Source of the DNA: Saccharothrix sp. ALI-22-I
GTDB taxonomy: Bacteria > Actinomycetota > Actinomycetes > Mycobacteriales > Pseudonocardiaceae
Direction: 5' to 3'
Assembly (NCBI RefSeq): GCF_001984175.1
Contig: NZ_MTQP01000066.1
Span: 248,001 to 312,000 of the forward strand
Length of the DNA: 64,000 bases
Shown here: piece by piece, positions 23,715 through 34,350 of the stretch
How the letters are laid out: the number at the start of each line of letters is the position of its first letter
Position numbering within the stretch: the stretch's first letter is position 1
Notes under the pieces: model-generated
The model's database searches: none
What the model saw: the letters and a program-made list of their open reading frames with translations, nothing else
What the model was told of the DNA's origin: nothing
Program-made: the position numbers and the translations under genes

Positions 23715-26700
23715 CCGCGCACCTTCTCCCCCACCCACCGCGCCAACTCCTGCGGGCTCAACGCGGCGACCGGCATCCCGGCCGCGACCAGCGCGCCCGC
23801 TACCGACGTGGAGTAGCGGGCGACGCCGCGGTCGTCGAGGCTCGCGCACCCGAGCACCATCACGCCTGAGGCGACCAGTTCCCGGACCTGCCCGACGAGC
23901 GGCCCGACCGGACCGCCCTCCTCGAAATCGCTGACCAACACCACCATCGTCCTCTCCGGGACGGTCACCAGGGAACGGGCGTGCCGCAACGCGCCCGCGA
24001 TGTGCGTGCCGCCGCCGACCCGCACCTCCAGCAGCAACGACAACGGGTCGGCCACCCGCTCGGTCAGGTCCACGACCTCCGTCGAGAACGCCAGGAAGTG
24101 CGTCGACAACGCGGGCACCCCGGCGAACACCGACGCGGTCAGCGCCGACCACACCGTGGACGCCTCCATCGACCCGGACACGTCCACCACCAGCACCAAC
24201 CGCCAGTCGCTCGCCCGTCGCCCGCGCGTGCGGAACACCGGGCGTTCCGGCACGACCACGACCCGCCCGTCGGCGTCACGGCGCGCGGTGGCGAGGTTGG
24301 CGCGCAAGGTGCGCGGCAGATCCAGCCGACCACCCGGCCGACGGGTCGGCATCGGCAACTGCATCCCGGTCAACGCCGGCCTGATCCGGTTGGCCAGCTG
24401 CGCGGTCAACTCCCGCACCAGCCGCGCCACCAAGGGCCGCAACCGCACCAGCGCCGACTCCGACAACCCACCGGCCAACGACAGGACATTGCGCAGCAAC
24501 TCCACCGACGGCCGCACCGAGCCGGGATCGATCTCCAGCGCCGCCTCCAGCCGCCCACCTTCCGCCGCCGCGGCCAAGACTTCCTCCCGGACGTGGTCCC
24601 CGAACAGTTCCCGCAGCTCCTCGGACCACTCCCGCACGTCGGGGAACGGGCTGGCACGGTCGGCCCCGAGGTCACCGCGATGAGCACCCTCACCGCGATC
24701 ACGCCCGTACAGCTCGTCCAACGCGGCGGCATAACGCGCCGCACCCGCCGGCCTTTCACCACTCGCCCCCAGCACCAGCCGCCATCGTGTTGATGGCCGC
24801 TGCTCTGTGTTTGATTGCGCCGCCTCCGGCGTCGCGGGCTCGGTCGCCTGGCTGTAATCGACTCGACGCTCCGCGTCAGGGCAGGCCGCTCGTGCCTCAT
24901 TTTCCGACGATCGAAGAGCGTGATCGCCGGAAAATGAGGCACGAACGACCGACGCGACCTCGCGCGGCGGCTGGCTTTGGGTCGGCGCACCGTAGGCGAG
25001 GCGAGAGTCCGCCGGTTCTGCGGCCGGTTCCGGCACCTGTTGGCGGCGTTCGGTGAGCAAACTGTGGGCGCGTAGGGCGTCCATGGCGGACTGCTCGGCG
25101 TCCAACCACATCGCCAGCAGCTCCGGATCTGGCGTGCCGGGGCCGTCCACGCGTTCGCCCGTGCGCTGTTCCACCACTGCCAGCACCCGTGCTCGGGCGG
25201 CCGGGCCGATCGACGTGAACGCCCCGCGCAACGCGGGCAGGCGGTCGAGGAAATCCCGGTCCGCCAAGCCTTCCACCCGGTCCAGCAACGGCGTCAGCGC
25301 TTCGGGTGTCTCCAGCAACGGCCCCGCCGCCGCGAGCACCCCGGTCAGGCCACGCCGCAGCACGTCCCTCCGCTCAGGGGTACCGGCACCGTCCACCCAC
25401 GACGCCACCCGCTCCCCCAACACCGAAGGCGCCACCAACCCGAGCAGGACCCGCGCAGCCCCGGCAGCTCCGGCGATCAGCGGCGCACCCTCGTCGGCCA
25501 GCCGCCGCAGGCAGGCCTCAAGCCGCAGTCCGTGCACGTCGTGCCGCTGGCCGAGTTCCACCAATGCCCGCGCGTCCGCAACGTCGTCGGACCCGGCGAG
25601 CCCGGCCAACTGCGCCACCGCCGCCGTCTCCAGGTCCCGCGCCAGCAACGGGTGCCGGTCCAGGACGTCACCGGGCGTTCCGGGCAGGTGACCGGCGCGC
25701 AGCCGGTCGAGCAGGTCCAACGCCTCCAACAACTCCCGCAACGTCCCGGCCGACGGCAACACGGTCGCCGCGTCGGCCAACAACGTGTCCACCGACTCCG
25801 GCAACCCGCACAAAGCCGCGTCGACGAGATCCGCCAACACCACCCCGGGCGTGTGCCCGCCCCGCTGCTCACGTTCGGCGCGACGGGCCCGCAACCGTCC
25901 GGACGCGGCCAGTTCCAGCGTCGCGCCCCACATCCCGGCCACCGGCAGGGTGGCGGCCGTCGCCGGGGTCCACGCCGCCGTCCACCGGGTGGTGAGCGCG
26001 TCACCGCCGCCGACACCGGTGGTCTCCGTCTCCTCGGCGTACGTCACCCCGAGCACGGTCAACCGCCGCAACGCCACCTCACGCCGCGCGTCCAGCGCCG
26101 ACCGCAACGGGTCCAGCCGCAGCGACACCGGCTCCCGAGAGTCGGGACCGGGCAGCCGCAGGGAGGCGAGCAACGCCTCCACCGCCGGCGCCAGCCCCGA
26201 CCGGGGCGTGCCGGGCGCGAGCACCCCGGTGCGGTGCCCCACCAACACGTCCCCGGCGGCCCGCGCCACCACCCGCCCACGGCCCAGCGGTTCGGCCTGC
26301 GTCAGCACGGTCTGCACCGCCTCCACCACCTCGCCCCGGCCGGGTGCGGGCAAGCCGCGCAGCCGTGCCAGGTCGACGGCCAGCCGCAACGCCTCCCGCG
26401 CCTCACCCGGACCGGCCGGGTGGCCGAGTTCCCGGACCCGCACGCAGATCCGCACGATCACCGACGCGGCGGCAGCCTCCACCGCCTCCGGATCGCCCGC
26501 CGCCGCCAACACCGCCTGCTGCCACTCGGGATCGCGAATGCCCGCCGGATAACCGGAACGCTCGTCCAGCAACGCGAACCCGTACGGCACCAACGACGTG
26601 ACGACCTCGGTCGCACCAGGCGTCGAGTCGTCCGTCGGCCCCTCCAGCAACGCCGCCGCGTGGAACGACCCGACCACCGCCGCGCACCGACGCCCGTCCA

Positions 26701-27352
26701 CACCCAGAACCGCACGCCGCATCCACGCCTCCCGACGCAGGTCGAACGGGTCCACCCCGGTGCCCTCGGCGTCCCGGCGCAACGCCCACCCGACCAGCAA
26801 CGCCGCCCGCCGCACCGCTTCAGCGGTCTGACCGGGTGCAGCTGCCTCCACCAGCCGGTCCCACAGGTCATCACCGTCACGGCCGGTGGTCGCCCGGCGC
26901 AACGCGTCCGTCAGCGGTGACGCGCCCTGCCGTTCGCCCCGGTGCCCGTCACCGCGCAAGGCGAGCGGCAGGTCACACGGCCGGACCTCCACGCCGTTCC
27001 GGTACGCCCAGCGGATCGCGGCCAACTCGGGCGAGAAGTCCGCGAACGGGTAGAACGCCAGGTCACCGTCCGGCGAGGCACCGGACAGCGCAACCGGCGC
27101 CACCAGGTCGGGATCAGCCAGAAACGGCAGCCACCGCCCCAACTCCTCGGGCAACTCGACCAGCACCACCTCAGGCGCGAACGCCTCCAACAGGCCGGGA
27201 ACCACCGCCGCCAGCGCAGGCGAGTGATGCCGCACCCCGATGAGATACGGGACGTCGTGTTCGGCCAGCCGATCAACCACCTCCCGACTGGCCACCTCCC
27301 CGCCAGCCACGGCTCGGTCAGTCATCTCTCGGTCAGGCGTCGAGGACGTCAC
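23711..27352 (-). CDS. DUF5682 and VWA domain fusion protein (YehM-YehP-like)
   Basis: A protein of 1,213 residues (GTG 27352; ATG 27325, just past the ATPase stop, is an alternative). Residues about 30-800 match the DUF5682 family, starting PYLIGVRHHSPALAAVVP. From about residue 855 (TRWRLVLGASGE) a second protein type begins, ending in a von Willebrand A domain with the metal site DVSGSM at 1057-1062 and later VVLVSDFEEGG. In many genomes, including E. coli (YehM and YehP), these are two genes. The junction (about residues 800-855) is low-complexity and contains the in-frame inverted repeat at 24891-24943. VWA proteins of this type work with the MoxR ATPase, here encoded immediately upstream. 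Confidence 0.85.
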   Translation of the reverse strand: MTSSTPDREMTDRAVAGGEVASREVVDRLAEHDVPYLIGVRHHSPALAAVVPGLLEAFAPEVVLVELPEELGRWLPFLADPDLVAPVALSGASPDGDLAFYPFADFSPELAAIRWAYRNGVEVRPCDLPLALRGDGHRGERQGASPLTDALRRATTGRDGDDLWDRLVEAAAPGQTAEAVRRAALLVGWALRRDAEGTGVDPFDLRREAWMRRAVLGVDGRRCAAVVGSFHAAALLEGPTDDSTPGATEVVTSLVPYGFALLDERSGYPAGIRDPEWQQAVLAAAGDPEAVEAAAASVIVRICVRVRELGHPAGPGEAREALRLAVDLARLRGLPAPGRGEVVEAVQTVLTQAEPLGRGRVVARAAGDVLVGHRTGVLAPGTPRSGLAPAVEALLASLRLPGPDSREPVSLRLDPLRSALDARREVALRRLTVLGVTYAEETETTGVGGGDALTTRWTAAWTPATAATLPVAGMWGATLELAASGRLRARRAEREQRGGHTPGVVLADLVDAALCGLPESVDTLLADAATVLPSAGTLRELLEALDLLDRLRAGHLPGTPGDVLDRHPLLARDLETAAVAQLAGLAGSDDVADARALVELGQRHDVHGLRLEACLRRLADEGAPLIAGAAGAARVLLGLVAPSVLGERVASWVDGAGTPERRDVLRRGLTGVLAAAGPLLETPEALTPLLDRVEGLADRDFLDRLPALRGAFTSIGPAARARVLAVVEQRTGERVDGPGTPDPELLAMWLDAEQSAMDALRAHSLLTERRQQVPEPAAEPADSRLAYGAPTQSQPPREVASVVRASFSGDHALRSSENEARAACPDAERRVDYSQATEPATPEAAQSNTEQRPSTRWRLVLGASGERPAGAARYAAALDELYGRDRGEGAHRGDLGADRASPFPDVREWSEELRELFGDHVREEVLAAAAEGGRLEAALEIDPGSVRPSVELLRNVLSLAGGLSESALVRLRPLVARLVRELTAQLANRIRPALTGMQLPMPTRRPGGRLDLPRTLRANLATARRDADGRVVVVPERPVFRTRGRRASDWRLVLVVDVSGSMEASTVWSALTASVFAGVPALSTHFLAFSTEVVDLTERVADPLSLLLEVRVGGGTHIAGALRHARSLVTVPERTMVVLVSDFEEGGPVGPLVGQVRELVASGVMVLGCASLDDRGVARYSTSVAGALVAAGMPVAALSPQELARWVGEKVRG
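24891..24943. repeat. In-frame inverted repeat inside the DUF5682-VWA gene
   Basis: Two perfectly complementary 16-bp arms (CGTGCCTCATTTTCCG at 24891-24906 and its reverse complement at 24928-24943) enclose a 21-bp loop. The arms contain an A/T-rich ATTTT core unlike the surrounding coding sequence. The element lies exactly at the junction between the DUF5682 part and the VWA part and keeps the frame open. It looks like a small mobile palindromic unit or a captured intergenic hairpin. Confidence 0.8.
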
Positions 27353-28478
27353 GGAGTTCCCACAGGCGTCGCCAGGTTCGGGCGCCGGATTCGGCTCGGC
27401 GGCGAACCGCGCCGTCCCAGTAGCCGAGCAGTCGGGCCGCGTCGCCGGGGTCGTCCTTGCGGACCACGCCGAGCAAATGACCTGGCAGCAACGACAGGGG
27501 GTCGCGGTCGCCGGGGAAGTAGGCGTCGGCCAGGCCGAGCGAGGTCGCGACCGACACCGCCTCCGCCGTGCTCATCACCGTGGACGGCCGTTCGACCGCC
27601 CAACCCTCCTCCGACACCCCGTTGCGCAGGTCGCGGAACGCGGTGACCAGCACTTCCAGCACCACGTCGTCCACCGCGAACGGCGCGCTCACCCGTTCCA
27701 TCGCGGCACTCGCCTGGCGGCGCACCAACGCGGTCTCGGCGGCCAGGTCGCCGATGGGTCCGACGGCCTCGAAGTTGAACCGCCGCTTCAACGCCGCCGA
27801 CATCTCCGACACGCCCCGGTCGCGCAGGTTCGCGGTGGCGATCACGGTGAAGCCTGGGGCCGCGTGCACGGTCGCGCCGTCCGTACCGGACAACTCGGGC
27901 ACCGCGATGCGCCGGTCCGACAGGATGGACACCAACGCGTCCTGCACCTCGGGCAGGCATCGCGTGACCTCCTCCACCCGCACCACGCCGCCGCCGCGCA
28001 TCGCGGTGAGCACCGGTGACGGCACCAGGGCGCGCGGGCTCGGCCCTTCGGCCAGCAGGAGCGCGTAGTTCCAGCCGTAGCGCAACTGGTCCTCGGTCGT
28101 GCCCGCCGTGCCCTTCACCACCAGCTGACTGCTGCCGGAGACGGCGGCGGCCAGCAGTTCGGACAGCATCGACTTGGCCGTGCCGGGCTCACCGACCAGC
28201 AACAGCCCGCGCTCACCCGCGAGCGTCACCACCGCCCGTTCGACCAGCGCCCGTTCACCGACGAACTTCGGGCTGATCACCATCCGCGACGGCACGCCGT
28301 CCACCGAGACGCCCTTGGGCAACGCCAACGGATCGCCGCTACCCATCACGAACGTGACCACGGCGCGCGGGGTGAGCCGCCATCCCGGCGGACGCGGGCC
28401 GCTGTCGTAAGCCGCCAGGAACGCCAACTCGTCGCGGTAGGCGTCCTCGGCCGGTTCGACCTGCCTGGGAGCGGTCAC
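27333..28478 (-). CDS. MoxR-type AAA ATPase (YehL-like)
   Basis: A 381-residue AAA+ ATPase: Walker A GEPGTAKSMLSELL, a Walker-B-like segment VVRVEEVTRC, sensor-1 VIATANLRDRG and the arginine-rich ALKRRFNFE (arginine finger). MoxR ATPases remodel partner proteins together with VWA-domain proteins, and the next gene encodes one. GTG 28478 has GGAGG 8 bp upstream and overlaps the previous stop by 4 bp. It is the enzymatic motor of the five-gene system. The walker-B acid is Glu rather than the more common Asp-Glu pair, which deserves a check. Confidence 0.88.
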   Translation of the reverse strand: MTAPRQVEPAEDAYRDELAFLAAYDSGPRPPGWRLTPRAVVTFVMGSGDPLALPKGVSVDGVPSRMVISPKFVGERALVERAVVTLAGERGLLLVGEPGTAKSMLSELLAAAVSGSSQLVVKGTAGTTEDQLRYGWNYALLLAEGPSPRALVPSPVLTAMRGGGVVRVEEVTRCLPEVQDALVSILSDRRIAVPELSGTDGATVHAAPGFTVIATANLRDRGVSEMSAALKRRFNFEAVGPIGDLAAETALVRRQASAAMERVSAPFAVDDVVLEVLVTAFRDLRNGVSEEGWAVERPSTVMSTAEAVSVATSLGLADAYFPGDRDPLSLLPGHLLGVVRKDDPGDAARLLGYWDGAVRRRAESGARTWRRLWELRDVLDA

Positions 28479-31400
28479 CTGCGTCCTCCGGTCTTCAACT
28501 CTTCGTAAGCGGGCGCATCGCCGTCGACCACACGCCGCCAGGCGCGACCGAACAGGTCGGCGATGGGTTCGAACGGCACTATGACCTCGCGAGAGGCGGT
28601 GGTGAAGCCGAACATCGGCGCCTTCCACGACTCCAGCGGCAGGTGCGGGGCGGACAGCGGCAGCCACCCGCCGGGCAGGAACAGCGACCGCCCGGCCCGC
28701 GCCCGTTTCGCGGTGAGCACCAGGTCGGTCTCGGCGAGAGCGGCACGGGCCTTGCGCAGCCGGGCGGGCTTCCAGCCGGTCCACCGCGCCACGTTGGCGT
28801 CCGTGGGATCGGGCAGGGCCAGTAGTTGCAGGTACAGCACGGCGGCGTCCTCGGACAGGCCGAACTTCCCGGCCGCCTCCGCCACCAGGTGAGGCACCGA
28901 CACCGTCGGGTCCTGGTGGTAGGCGGCCGGATCGACGCCCTCGGGCGCCACGACAGCGCACGCGGCAGTGAGGCCGTCGTCGGCCAGCCGGTCCAGCGAC
29001 TGGAGCGCGTCCTGCGCGCCGATGGTCTCCACGAGCGCGAACAGCAGGTCGCGGTCCGCCGGTCCGACCAGGCCCGGCCGCAACACCAAGCGGCAGTACT
29101 CCGCGTTGATGCCCGCCAGCTCCAGCCAATCGCGGTGCCGGTGGACGATGCCCTCGGCGGGCAGGTCGACACCCAGCAGGGCGCGCACCCGCTCGATCGG
29201 GACCCACGCGCCGAGTTCGAGGGCGAAGCCCTGGTGCGCGACCCGTTGCCGCGCCAGCGCCAACGCCTCCGGCAACCGCGCCCGCAGCGGCGAACCGATC
29301 GGCAGCCGGTGCGCCAACCACGCCAACACCTGCGGCACCGCCCACAGCACCGCGCGGTCGAACCCGTGACCGTGACGGGCCTCCAACGACGTGCCGGTGA
29401 ACCGGAAATCGGCGTCCGTGGTGAGCCAGGACGTGCGGTCGGGGTTGACCACACCCGTCACGTACTCGCCGACGCCGGACAGGTTCAGCAGCTTCACGGC
29501 GTCCACGAGCACGTCGTCCGGCACCGGCGAACGCCGTCCGTGCTCGGCGACCCACACCTCGGCGACGGCGTCCACGTCGGGCCCGCGCGTCCACAGGTCG
29601 GCCGGATCGGCGGGCACCGCGGCAGCGAGCAGCCGAAGGCGGGTACCCGTCGTCCAGCCCTCGGAGCCGTTGTTTCGCGGCCTTCGCACCACCCGCCGAC
29701 AGACCGATCTGCTGCCGTTCGGCTGTGCCGAGGTAGTTCGCGCCCCACTGGTCGACGCCCGGCATCCCGGCCAGCAGCACCGCGGCCTCGGCGGTGCCCA
29801 GACCGGTGCGTTCCGCCAACGCGGGCACCGCCTCCGGGAACCACGGCGCGGGGCCGCGCGAAGCCAGCACGTCGAGGAACCGGGCGACCTGCGAACGCCC
29901 GAACGGCGTGCGCACTTCCTCGGCGGTCTCGACCGTCCAGTGCTTCGGCAGGTCGAACACCCCTGGCGTGCGGGTGTACTGCACGCCGTCGAACCGGCTG
30001 CCGGGCTCATGGCGCCACTGGGTTTCGAACAGGGCGATGAACCCGTCGCGCACCGGCGTGACCCGGTCCTTCGGGTTCGCCTGTCCCGCGTGCACGATCA
30101 CGCCTACCGTGCGCCAGTGCCCGTCGCCGTCCGCCAGGCCGCTGTCCGCGACGGACCGCAGCACCAGCACCAACGCGTCGCGCTCGTCGTCCGGGGTGAG
30201 CGGTGACGCGGCGCGGTGGGCCAACGCGGCGAGGTGCGGCAGCGCCCGGAACCAGCCGGGGCTGCCCGACTCGGGCAGCGCACGTCCCTCCGGCCGCGCG
30301 ACGGTCTCGCCGAGCGCGGCGATCAACGCGGGCAGGGCGGTCGGCGTGGTGCCGTGCGAGTTGCTGGACCGGTAGCCGCCGAACCAGCCGAGCGCGGCGT
30401 TGACCGCATCCTCGGTGATCTTCGGGCCGGTGGGCGCGACGACGGGTTCGACCCTGCGTGCCGCCACCGCGAGTTCGGCGTACCCGCGGTAGGAGCGCAG
30501 CAGGTCGACGGCACGGCGCACCAGGTCCACCACGCCGACGATCAACGCGGGATGGGTGAGGCCGGGCAGGGCGGAGATGACCACATCGGTGAACGCGTCG
30601 CGTTCACCGCGCAGCAGTGCGATCAGCCGGTCCCGGATCGTGCCCTTCTGCTTCGGCGCGGCCAGTGCGGCGGCGAGCATCGCGTCCACGGTCTCCCGCG
30701 TCACGCCGCGCAACATCGCGGAACCGGCCTCGTCACGCGGCCGGAGGAGGTGCCACCAGTCCAACGGCGGAACGAACGGCGTGCCCGTCGCGTACAGCGG
30801 GTGCTGCTCGCTCCCGGACACCGTGGCCAACGTGATGCCGTCGCCGTCGAGCAACACCATCGAGTCGCGCCCGCCCGCGAGCGTCACCTCGGCCCCGCCT
30901 GGCAGCCGCAGCACACCCACCGGATGCTGGAGATCGCCGGGGAGCCGGACCCGACGCCCGTCGACACCCTCGCCGACCCACGAGCCGTCGGCCTCACGAC
31001 GCACCCGCCACCCGTGCAGGCCGCCGGCCGCGCCGAGCGGGCTACCCGACGTCTCCGGCAGCGCAGGCCTCAGGTCGCAGTGGTCGAGGGCCAGGGTGGC
31101 ACCGTCGACGGCGAAGTCCTCCACGAACCGCGGCAGACTCGCCCGGCCGAGCTCGCCGCCGGCCGGATCGACCTCGTACCAGCGCCAAGCCTGCTCCCGG
31201 TAGTCCACGGTCCACACCGTGGTGCCGTCACCGTGCGCCGCCTGCGGCCTGGGCACGACCGTGTCACCGGGGTGCACGGCCCGCCCGCCGGCGAAGCGAC
31301 CACCACCGGGCAGCGCGATCGACGCCGTCAGGCCGCGCCCGTAGTGGTACCGGCTCTCACCGATCTGGAAGACGCGGTCGGGCGCGTCACTCCAGTACGC

Positions 31401-33293
31401 CAACTCGCCGTCCGGCCCGTACCAGCGCACCAGCAGCACCCCGTCGATCCAGGACGCGACCGGTTCGAACGACCAGCGCTGCCGCATATCCGCCGGAATG
31501 CGGGAAACGTGCTCGGCGAGCACCCCGTCCGGCCCGACCACGACGAACGTCTCACCGCGGCGCAGCACCAGCGCGGGCCACCCCTCGCCGCACACCACCA
31601 CGTTCTCGTCCTTGGGCACGCCGGCCGACCTCAGCCGACCGACCGCCTCCTCCAAAGCGGGCCACCCCAACTCGTCCAGCAGGCCGGCGCGCAACGTCCG
31701 GTGCAGGGCGGCGGCGACGTCGGCGCGGGCAAGCGATTCGGCCGCCTCCGGGACGTCCACGAACGCCTCGGGCACCCGCACCACGGCCAGTCGGTCCAGG
31801 TGATGGGTGAGATCGGGCAGCCCGGTGGCGACGACCCGCGCGGCCCGGCGGGTGATCCACGAGCCCAGCGCACTGCGCAGACCCGGCACCGCCATCGCGG
31901 CGGACAGCACGTCGGGGCTGATCCGCACCGAGCGGGCGGTGTTGCGGGCGTGCTGGACGAACCCGCTGCCCAGCGCCGGGCCGAACCGCTCGGACGCGGC
32001 CAACGCGGCCAGGTCACGGCGGCCGGGCCGGTCGTCGGCCAGCCACCCGGCCACGTCGAGTTGCTGGTCCTGGTCGACGGGCGCGATCGGCACCCCGCGC
32101 GACACCAACAGGTCCAGCAGGTCCAGTTCGCGCTGACGCCAGTACCGCAGCGCCCGGACCGGCACGCCGTCACCGACCAACCGATCGGCCATCGCCTCGA
32201 CCAGTTCCAGCAGCTTCACCGACCGCCAGGTGTTGGACCAGCCCGACGAACGCACCGCCACCACCGACGACAGCCACTCGGCCGAGTCCGCCAGCACCTC
32301 TTCGTCCGCCTTGATGAGCGCACGGGTGGCGCCGCAATCGGCAAGGATGTCCAGCCACGTGTCGAGCGCGGCGTTCGAATCCGGGACGAACGACAGCAGC
32401 CGGCCGCGCACCTCCACGTCGTCCTTCGCCAACGCCACCAGTGAGGTGCGGTAGGCCTTCCAGAACGCGCCGCCCGCGCGGCTGATCGCGGAACTGTCGA
32501 GAATCCCGCGCAGCAACCGACCATCCTCAACGGCCGGGTCGCGCTTGGCGGCCTTGGCCAACCGCCGCAGGTCCTCCGGCATCCCCGTGTACGGGGGCAG
32601 GCCGCCGCGCGTGCGTTCGACGCACAGGGTGAAGAACAGCTCGTAGGCCGCGTCCGGGTCGTGCTTGCGCGCCAGGCCCTTGGCGTGCGCGGACAGCGCC
32701 TTGGCGGTCAAGGCGCCGGCGAACGCGAACTCCAGGAACACCTCGCGGGTGCGCTCCGGGTCCACCGCCAGGTCGTGCACCTCCTCCGCCTCACGCGCCT
32801 TGCCGAACATGCTCGCCGCGTAGGTGGTGTTGCCGTGCTGGAGGAAGATCCGCCCGGCCTGCTCGTAGAACGTGGGCAGCAGGTGCGGCGCGGACCGGCC
32901 CAGCATGTCGCCGAGCGCGGTGAACCCGTCCTTGGCCGCGCCCGCCCGGGACTTGGCGGTGCGGGCCAGCCGTTCGACGTCCTTGACCAGGTTGAGCGCG
33001 TGGTGGGCGTTGGCCGGGTCGTGCACCAGCGCCCACGCGGGGAAGCCGAGGGCGCTGCGCCGGCCGGTGCCGACGTCGGCGATCCGGTCGGGCGCGGTGA
33101 ACCCGAGGTATTCGCAGGTCAGGTCTTCGGCACGGCCCAGCACCGCGGGCACCAGCCGCACCACCACGCGGTCGTCGAGACCGGGGTGGGCGTAGTGGCG
33201 GGCGGTGATGGTGTCGCGGTCCTCGCCGACGTCGGTGGTGCCGGGCAGCACGGCCCCCGCCGAGATGAGGGCGTTCGAGGTCAGAGGTTTCAC
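28475..33293 (-). CDS. Large protein of the DUF4132/MoxR/VWA/SWIM operon, with apparent single-base frameshift
   Basis: Read in two frames this is a protein of about 1,600 residues. From GTG 33293 the first frame runs to LRGLDDG near 29648; the second frame carries on with TRLRLLAAAVPADPADLWTRG and ends at 28475. Removing one base in 29641-29650 restores one continuous protein. The N-terminal third is helical and repeat-like (YEQAGRIFLQHGNTTYAASMFGKA resembles a TPR/SEL1-type turn); a beta-rich region (about residues 560-900) follows. No catalytic motif was found. It overlaps its neighbours by 4 bp on both sides. Either a sequencing or assembly error, a true mutation, or programmed frameshifting could explain the break. 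Confidence 0.7.
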
Positions 33294-34174
33294 TGGGCCA
33301 CCGCCGCTTCCTGCACGACCCGGCCGGCGTGGATCGCCGACGCCATGCGCATCCCCTCGGACCACGCGACCGGTCCGACGTCGGCGAGCGCCAACGCGGT
33401 TCCGTCCGCCAGCGCCCACCGCAGCTCGCCGGTCCAGGTCTCGCCCTCGGGGTAGTCCGAGCCGAGCCAGTAGCGGGCCTCCACGACCCTGCCGTCCTCG
33501 AACGCGGAGTAGACCGCGTCGCCGCCGCGCACCGGGTAGCCGAGCGTGCGGCAACGGCCCACCGCGTGGTTGAGCTGCTCGAACTTGCCGCCGGCGTAGT
33601 CGTCCACGGACGTCTTGCCCGCGGCCGGCACTGTCGGGCGGGCAAACGTCTGCCGGAACAGCTGCTGCACCTTCTGCTCGACCCCCAGCTCGGCGCCGAA
33701 CTCGCGCAGTTCCTCCAGGTCGTCCAGCAGCACCGGGTGCGGGATGCCCACCACCTCGGGCCGCAGCCGGCGCGTGTCGCCGTCGAGCGTTACCACGCCC
33801 AGCCCCCGCTCGGGGTCGGCGTCGCGCAGGAACCCGGTCTCCACGCCCCTGCCGTCATCGGCCGTGACGACGAGGTCGCGCAGCGCGTCGGCCCACGCGG
33901 CGTCCGCCCAGACCTCGGCGATCAGGGCCGTGGGCACCGGCAGGGAGCGGACCATCCAGCCGTCCACGGCGGACAGGCACTCCGCCTCGTGGCGGGACAG
34001 CCACTCGGCGAGCTGTCGCAACTGGACCACCTGCGGGTCGTCCTTGATCGACGCGGGTACCGAGGAGAGGAGCTTGCCCTTGCCGTTTCGGCACTGGACG
34101 CGCCCGTTCTCCCCGAGCCGCACCTGGTACCCGGAAGTGTGCCCCGAGAGATGTTGGGCATCGAGCCAGCCCAC
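33290..34174 (-). CDS. DUF4132-like protein, first gene of the five-gene operon
   Basis: A 294-residue soluble protein. It opens with a small WGR-like or beta-rich module (SGYQVRLGENGRVQCRNGKGK) and continues with a DUF4132-like region (GFLRDADPERGLGVVTLDGD, GIPHPVLLDDLEELREF, ADVGPVAWSEGMRMA). In E. coli the comparable domain is at the end of YehI/MolR. GTG 34174 has AGGAGG 6 bp upstream, which settles the start. The stop overlaps the next start by 4 bp. The 5' side is free of coding sequence, so the operon promoter must lie within about 34175-34350. The family name is from memory of related actinobacterial proteins. Confidence 0.7.
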   Translation of the reverse strand: MGWLDAQHLSGHTSGYQVRLGENGRVQCRNGKGKLLSSVPASIKDDPQVVQLRQLAEWLSRHEAECLSAVDGWMVRSLPVPTALIAEVWADAAWADALRDLVVTADDGRGVETGFLRDADPERGLGVVTLDGDTRRLRPEVVGIPHPVLLDDLEELREFGAELGVEQKVQQLFRQTFARPTVPAAGKTSVDDYAGGKFEQLNHAVGRCRTLGYPVRGGDAVYSAFEDGRVVEARYWLGSDYPEGETWTGELRWALADGTALALADVGPVAWSEGMRMASAIHAGRVVQEAAVAQ

Positions 34175-34350
34175 GGTTCCTCCTGCGAGTCGTTCACGAC
34201 GGTGTGGGGCAGGAGGCTAGCGAGGGGGACCGACAAAACGATCAGTTCAGTGTGTTCGCCGCCACGCCGTGACCGGGCAGCGGCGGCACTACCTCAAGTC
34301 TTGCCCAAATAGGATGCGATTGTGACCGGGGTCTCCCTAACCTCAATGCC

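Noticed and set aside
24776-25060. A separate small gene at the DUF5682-VWA linker
   Set aside because: The linker is continuous in frame with both domains, and short frames on either strand have no ribosome binding site or domain; the palindrome explains the odd composition.
28475-29650. Annotating the second frame of the large operon protein as its own gene
   Set aside because: It has no ribosome binding site or start near the break, while joining the two frames at one base gives a continuous protein.
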